A stretch of 64,000 bases of DNA from Amphibalanus amphitrite. Taxonomy: Eukaryota; Arthropoda; Thecostraca; Balanomorpha; Balanidae. This document shows positions 59,303 through 64,000 of the stretch, one piece after another. The DNA lies in assembly GCF_019059575.1 (NCBI RefSeq), contig NW_024881626.1:1-64000 (forward strand), in the 5' to 3' direction. A model generated the notes under the pieces. That model was not told the DNA's origin and ran no database searches. It worked only from the letters and a program-made list of their open reading frames with translations. A program made the position numbers and the translations under genes. Position 1 is the first letter of the stretch; each line of letters begins with the position of its first letter.

Positions 59303-62300
59303 TTAGTCCTTCTTCTGCGCCTTGCGGCGGAGGGCGCGGCTGCGCACCCCCAGCATCCGCTCGTAGTAGTAGTTGACCATGACAGATTCGGGCAGGTTAC
59401 GGTTGCCGAAGCCAGCCGCCATGCCCTGGAAACAGTGGCACAGGTCAGGGGCCGTCCGTCAACGCAACTTAATGTTCAGCGGGCACAATAATCATACATG
59501 GAAATAAGTCCTGGATCAACTTTCTGAGCCATGCTGGAGTCAACTTGATTGAGGTGACGTGACAGCGAACTATTTATAGGACAAAAAAAAAGTACAGACG
59601 AAAATCAAAATAATGACCAAAACAGCTCCACATTGTTTTAAAAACACATTGGTCTCAGTTGCTCTACTCTAAGACATAAACACTTAAATAAGGAACTAGG
59701 AAGGCAGTGCACCAATCACTGAGCCATTTCACCAGTTCCCGTGCGCACCGCATCCCTGTCTACTCCTCACCTGGATCTTGTGCGATGGGCAGCCGAACGT
59801 CTCCGTCTCCAGGCCGACCGTGCGCAGCTGGGCGCGGACAAACTGCTCGGCCGACGGCACGAACAGGCGTGGAGACGTGTACTTGGACATGTTGGAGCAC
59901 ACGAAGGCCGGCGTGGTGCTCTGCACGATGACGCCGCGGGCGCGTACCTCGGTGGCCAGACCGGAGCTCAGCTGGGCCACGTACGCCTGGCGGAGAGTGG
60001 ACGGACGGTCATACAGCGAACGGCACAGGCAGTGTCGTAGGTGGTGGTGTGGGGGACTCCCGCCTGGGATCTCCGAGGTCAGCAGTGACTCGTAGCTATG
60101 GTGTTATAACACTGTCTCGCCAAAACATACAGAGCCTGCTTTGACGAACACAACACCTGGTTCTATTGAATTGGAAGCCTTGGTATTGCAGCATTGCAAC
60201 AAACATCATGGGTATTTGCTGTGTTTCCTCTGCCTAGCACTCAAGCAGCTCTACTCAACGTGCACATAACATGGTTCTATGAGCGGCGTTGAGAAGCTAC
60301 CCAACAGAGATTACCCAACAGTTATCCCGGCCCGGTTACCTGGGAGCTTACCCTGGTCCAGTTACCCTGGTGGTTACCCTCCCAGCCGGTTACCCTGGTG
60401 GTTACCTTGGTAGCCGAGTACTGGGTGAGAAGCGCGGTCGGTTACCTTGTGCCGGTCCGGTTACCCTAATGGTTACCTTGGTGGGCGAGTACTGGGTGAA
60501 GAGCGCGGTCGGTTACCTTGTGCCGGTCCGGTTACCCTAATGGTTACCTTGGTGGGCGAGTACTGGGTGAAGAGCGCGGTCGGTTACCTTGTGCCGGTCC
60601 GATTACCCTAATGGTTACCTTGGTGGCCGAGTACTGGGTGAGGAGCGCGGTCGGCATCACGGCGGAGAACGACGACAGGTTGATGATGACGCCCTTCTTC
60701 TTTTCCAGCATGTGCGGCAGCACGAACCGCGTCATGGCCGTCACCGAGAGCGCGTTACAGTTGAGGATGTTCTCGGTGAACCTGGGCACGGGGCGGGAGG
60801 GTGTCACCGGAGGGGCGCGAGGGTTCGGAGCTTCGGCCATGTCGACCACCACCACCGGAAAAAAGAATCTTTAATTGATCGAATTGCGTTAAGTACAGCG
60901 ATAACCAACAAAAACCGAGGGGTGATAAAAGACAAGCTCTCTATTCTCCTCGTGGCCTTAAAGACGTTTATTCGTACGAATTGGCCTCCGCTCTCCCTTC
61001 AGTCAAGCCTTTCGCAGTGGACCCAAGAGCCCGGCGCAAGAAAAGCCAGTCACGGATCAGCAGATAAACGACCGGCGAACGCCACTTACTTGTCGTCGGG
61101 AATTTCGGTGAAGTACTCCGGGTGGTCGTAGTTCATGCCCACGTTGTTGACCAGCACGGCGATGTCCAGACCCTCCAGACCTTGTTTGACCGGGCCATAC
61201 GCCGACAGACCCTGGGTGAAGTCCATCGCCACCGTCTTCGTCTTCACACCGTGTTTGGTTTCTGCGGCAAGAGTGGTGAAAAGGCTCAATCCAAATCCAC
61301 ACGACACATTGGATTGGAGAGTACTCTTACGTATCTTCTTGGGCACGCGTTTATTCATATTGGTTTTTGATTCAGTACCATTAAAAATAGCCTCTTTACC
61401 AAAGTTGCGGCAACTGCAATCTATTGTCTGCTCCAAAATGTCACACAAAGATATCGTTACAGCTATTCGTATAAGACCCATTCCATCTGTATAGCACTTC
61501 AAAGTAGGGTGCAGGCACGCAGCCGGCACAGCAACTTACCAATCTCCTTGGCGACCTGGTCGAGCTTGGACTGCGTGCGGCTGATGAGCAGGACGTTCAG
61601 GCCGCGCCGGGCGAACTGAGGGCGGACAGACACACACGGTGAGCCGAGCTGGCAGGCGCAGATCCAGCACGGATCCCGGTAGCTGGCACGGCCATTTTCA
61701 ACACAGCTGACGATGCTAACCATGTTGAAGAATAAGATAACTGACACAGCCCACCGACACACAAGAAGGGAATGCCATGAATATGACGCAAGGCCTAATG
61801 CAATCTTACGCAGTGATTGCAAGGTAAGAAAGTGAATGTTCCAGCAGATCAGTTTCGTTGTGGTTAGAAACACTGCAAAATGAATGTCAAATCATTAAAA
61901 AAAAAAATCAAACCAATTGAGCGAACAAGGATAGGTAAAGAGTGAAAACAAACGAGCAGCAAAACCTTAACACATAATATGAATAGTCAAGTTGTTTGTT
62001 AGAACAAACTCGGCTATGTCCTTCGGCAGTGTTATAAGACAAATCGCTGATCACACCAACCTCCATCGCGTAGGCCTTGCCGATTCCATCGGTGGCACCA
62101 GTGATAACTGAAAAGCAAACGTCAGCTGTTACTAACAAACGATGAACGCTAGGATGATGCTATAATAGGGCGCTTAATACGGTTGAAATTCATTAAAACG
62201 TATTTTTGCATTCATACGTTGCGAGAGAATAGTCGATCAAGTTTAGGTTCTTTCAAGACAACAGCATATTTACTCCTACGAAACGACGCATGTGAACTAC

Positions 62301-62613
62301 TTGATAGCAGCAGTTACTGTGTGCTTCATTTACCGATTGTATTATGAAGAAAATGGTAGCTATCCGATTAAATCTAGCTGGCAGCAATGGAATAATGTTG
62401 GCTGAACAAAATTTACTGCAGGAGTCTAAACTACCAGTTAATGGTGTCCAGCTTCAGCTTACCTGCCCATTCGCCAAGCTTCTTGTAGTTTGGCGTGTGG
62501 CCCAGCATATCTCCCAGGAAAAAGATGTAGACGAATCTATACACCGCGAGGGCTATCTTGGATACCAAGAAGAGGGCGGCAGCATAGCCCAGCAGTTCGA
62601 TAACGCACACCAT
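59303..62613 (-). CDS. HSD17B12: Very-long-chain 3-ketoacyl-CoA reductase / 17-beta-HSD12-like SDR, 7 exons
   Basis: Exons: 62613-62463, 62107-62061, 61615-61540, 61261-61090, 60781-60619, 59986-59771, 59425-59303. GT-AG borders with agreeing phases join to 948 bp, 315 residues (human HSD17B12 is 312). A hydrophobic N-terminal anchor (about 1-32) precedes the Rossmann dinucleotide motif TGATDGIG (53-60). NNVG (130-133), the catalytic Ser in INLSS (about 185-186) and YSATK (Y199, K203) give the classical SDR triad. The C-terminus KAQKKD is a dilysine-like ER signal. The family reduces 3-ketoacyl-CoA in ER fatty-acid elongation; the arthropod/nematode let-767 branch is also implicated in steroid metabolism. 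Substrate here is inference. The start has a strong context (CAGCCATGG). A TTGCAG acceptor 22 bp upstream suggests an untranslated first exon. Confidence 0.93.
60340..60640 (-). repeat. 71-bp minisatellite duplicating the exon 5 end and splice donor
   Basis: Units carry the exon end CGCTCTTCACCCAGTACTCG...CCACCAAG followed by GTAACC. Donor junctions are at 60619 (the one that keeps frame), 60548, 60477 and 60406, exactly 71 bp apart. Less regular GGTTACCCTGG pieces extend to about 60340. Reading through the real donor reaches a stop at 60544. Confidence 0.9.
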
Positions 62614-64000
62614 GGCTGCTCTCTAAATGCTGATTCTGCAACGGACACAATAGGGAATCATGAGCAAATGAGAAAAAGCCGGACCGTTCAAGCAACTCGC
62701 TGAATTCTGCGGGGACAGGCATATTTTTGTCCAATCCAGACGGAGCTCTGGAATAATCCCGATAAAAATCGCGATTCCCAGCACTCCTCGGCCGCGCTGA
62801 ATCAGCACATGTTCGGCAGATTACATGTTAGCGCTGAGCTTAGGACACATGGCCGTCTGACACTGAAGCGGTGTCGCCACACCTTAACAACTCGGCTCGG
62901 ACATGGGTATGAAACGGACCAATGTCAAAAACTGGTCTCGGATGACACAGTTCTAGACCTGGGCCGGGGCGAACGGATGAAGAACCACAGCAGCAGACAC
63001 GGTCGGAACACAAACGCACAGGCAAATGAAGGCATGGACAAGGGACAGGGACGCCCATACGGTGGGAGATACGGACAAAGGATGGGCCAGCAAAACAATG
63101 GCCGATGCGAGGAGGGACGATGGGGTGGACGCAAACGATAGGGATACTGACCAGGACGAGCGGCGAGCACAAACAGGGAAAACAAAGATTCCAGATAACA
63201 CATGATGATGAACTACACCGGTGACAATTAATTAAGATGAGTTTCAAGGCGTTATGACGGGCATATGATCGGGATGGATGAGCGCTGATGCAATGACAAC
63301 CTGTACTTGTACTCTGGTCAAGGGCAACATAGTCGAGACGATAGACACAGACCAGTCCACAAACGAAAGAACACATACGTAAATCTGAAGAGAAAACGTA
63401 CCCTCTTCGCGGCCACTCACCGACAATACCACCCGGAAGCACCCGCCTCAGTAAACACACCCTAAACGTCGTTCGCGCCCGCACCGTCGCACAGTGTGAA
63501 TACTGGACGGACGGGCATGCTAATGCGCCGGGGAACCGGACGCGGCTGACCGTGCGGCGGGCAGTGGGTCGGCGCCGGCCGGTCGGCTCGGCCGCGCACC
63601 GGCACTAGTTGTCCCAGCACCACCACCGGCGGCGCAAAAACCGGACACAAAAACAGACAGCTTCGTGGCCAACTGCGGGCCGTGCAGCGTCCATGAACGG
63701 AGGCAACAAACGCTGAACGGACTGGCCAGAGATATATAAACGGCTCATAATTACAAAGAAACAAATTATTTCGGTAAATCCCAAAGAACTACTTCCAAAC
63801 TCTTGCCTTACAGGAGTTAGTATCAGCTTTCGTCATAAGTTACAGCAAAGGTGACGCACTGCTTAGAAAGTTAATTTGTTCCTCCGTCGAAGGTAACGTA
63901 CCTTAGCTGCGGATGGTCTCGGTCCTCGCGAGAACAGTTATACGATCAACGGGGCTCACTCGGCAGACGATGCGGGCCGGAGGAATGCGGCCGGACGGCT
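62614..64000. other. 5' flank of the HSD17B12-like gene; no gene recognised
   Basis: 62636-62641 holds the TTGCAG acceptor of a probable 5' UTR intron, so untranslated exon(s) may lie in this stretch. 63500-63660 and 63900-64000 are CpG-rich. Open frames are short and show no family similarity. Confidence 0.4.

Overview
This is an animal genomic window: spliced genes with GT-AG introns, animal-type protein families, abundant transposon debris and microsatellites, and no bacterial gene organisation. The gene set and repeat load fit an arthropod, perhaps a crustacean, but nothing here fixes the species. I read four host genes directly.

(1) A single-exon secreted serpin with a long basic, Thr-rich N-terminal region (minus strand, 7794-9641).
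(2) A four-exon PBDC1 homologue (plus strand, 26879-35725).
(3) An 18-exon HECTD2-type HECT E3 ubiquitin ligase (minus strand, 37635-58369). Its exons join in frame to 833 residues.
(4) A seven-exon HSD17B12/let-767-type 3-ketoacyl-CoA reductase (minus strand, 59303-62613), 315 residues. PBDC1 and HECTD2 are convergent; HECTD2 and the reductase are head-to-tail on the same strand.

Layout: 1-2.9 kb is a decayed non-LTR retrotransposon. 3-7.7 kb has no recognisable gene and holds a long (CT)n tract. The serpin follows. From 10.1 to 26.4 kb lies a dense transposon nest. A TTAA-flanked MITE-like element was hit by a non-autonomous LTR element and then by a CR1/L2-like retrotransposon, which was itself hit by a hAT-like element with a perfect 8-bp target duplication. 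PBDC1 intron 1 carries three more TTAA elements, one of them with a further nested insertion. HECTD2 introns carry another TTAA element, two hAT-like MITEs, a 167-bp-arm palindrome and several minisatellites.

Two patterns stand out. First, three minisatellites in HECTD2 (two) and the reductase (one) are each built from the last bases of a coding exon plus its 5' splice site, so they lay out rows of duplicate splice donors next to the real one. Second, a family of TTAA-bounded elements shares CCC(T/G)CG-type termini, a poly-G/poly-C hairpin just inside each end, and interiors packed with AGGTCA nuclear-receptor half-sites. No transposase for this family is present in the window.
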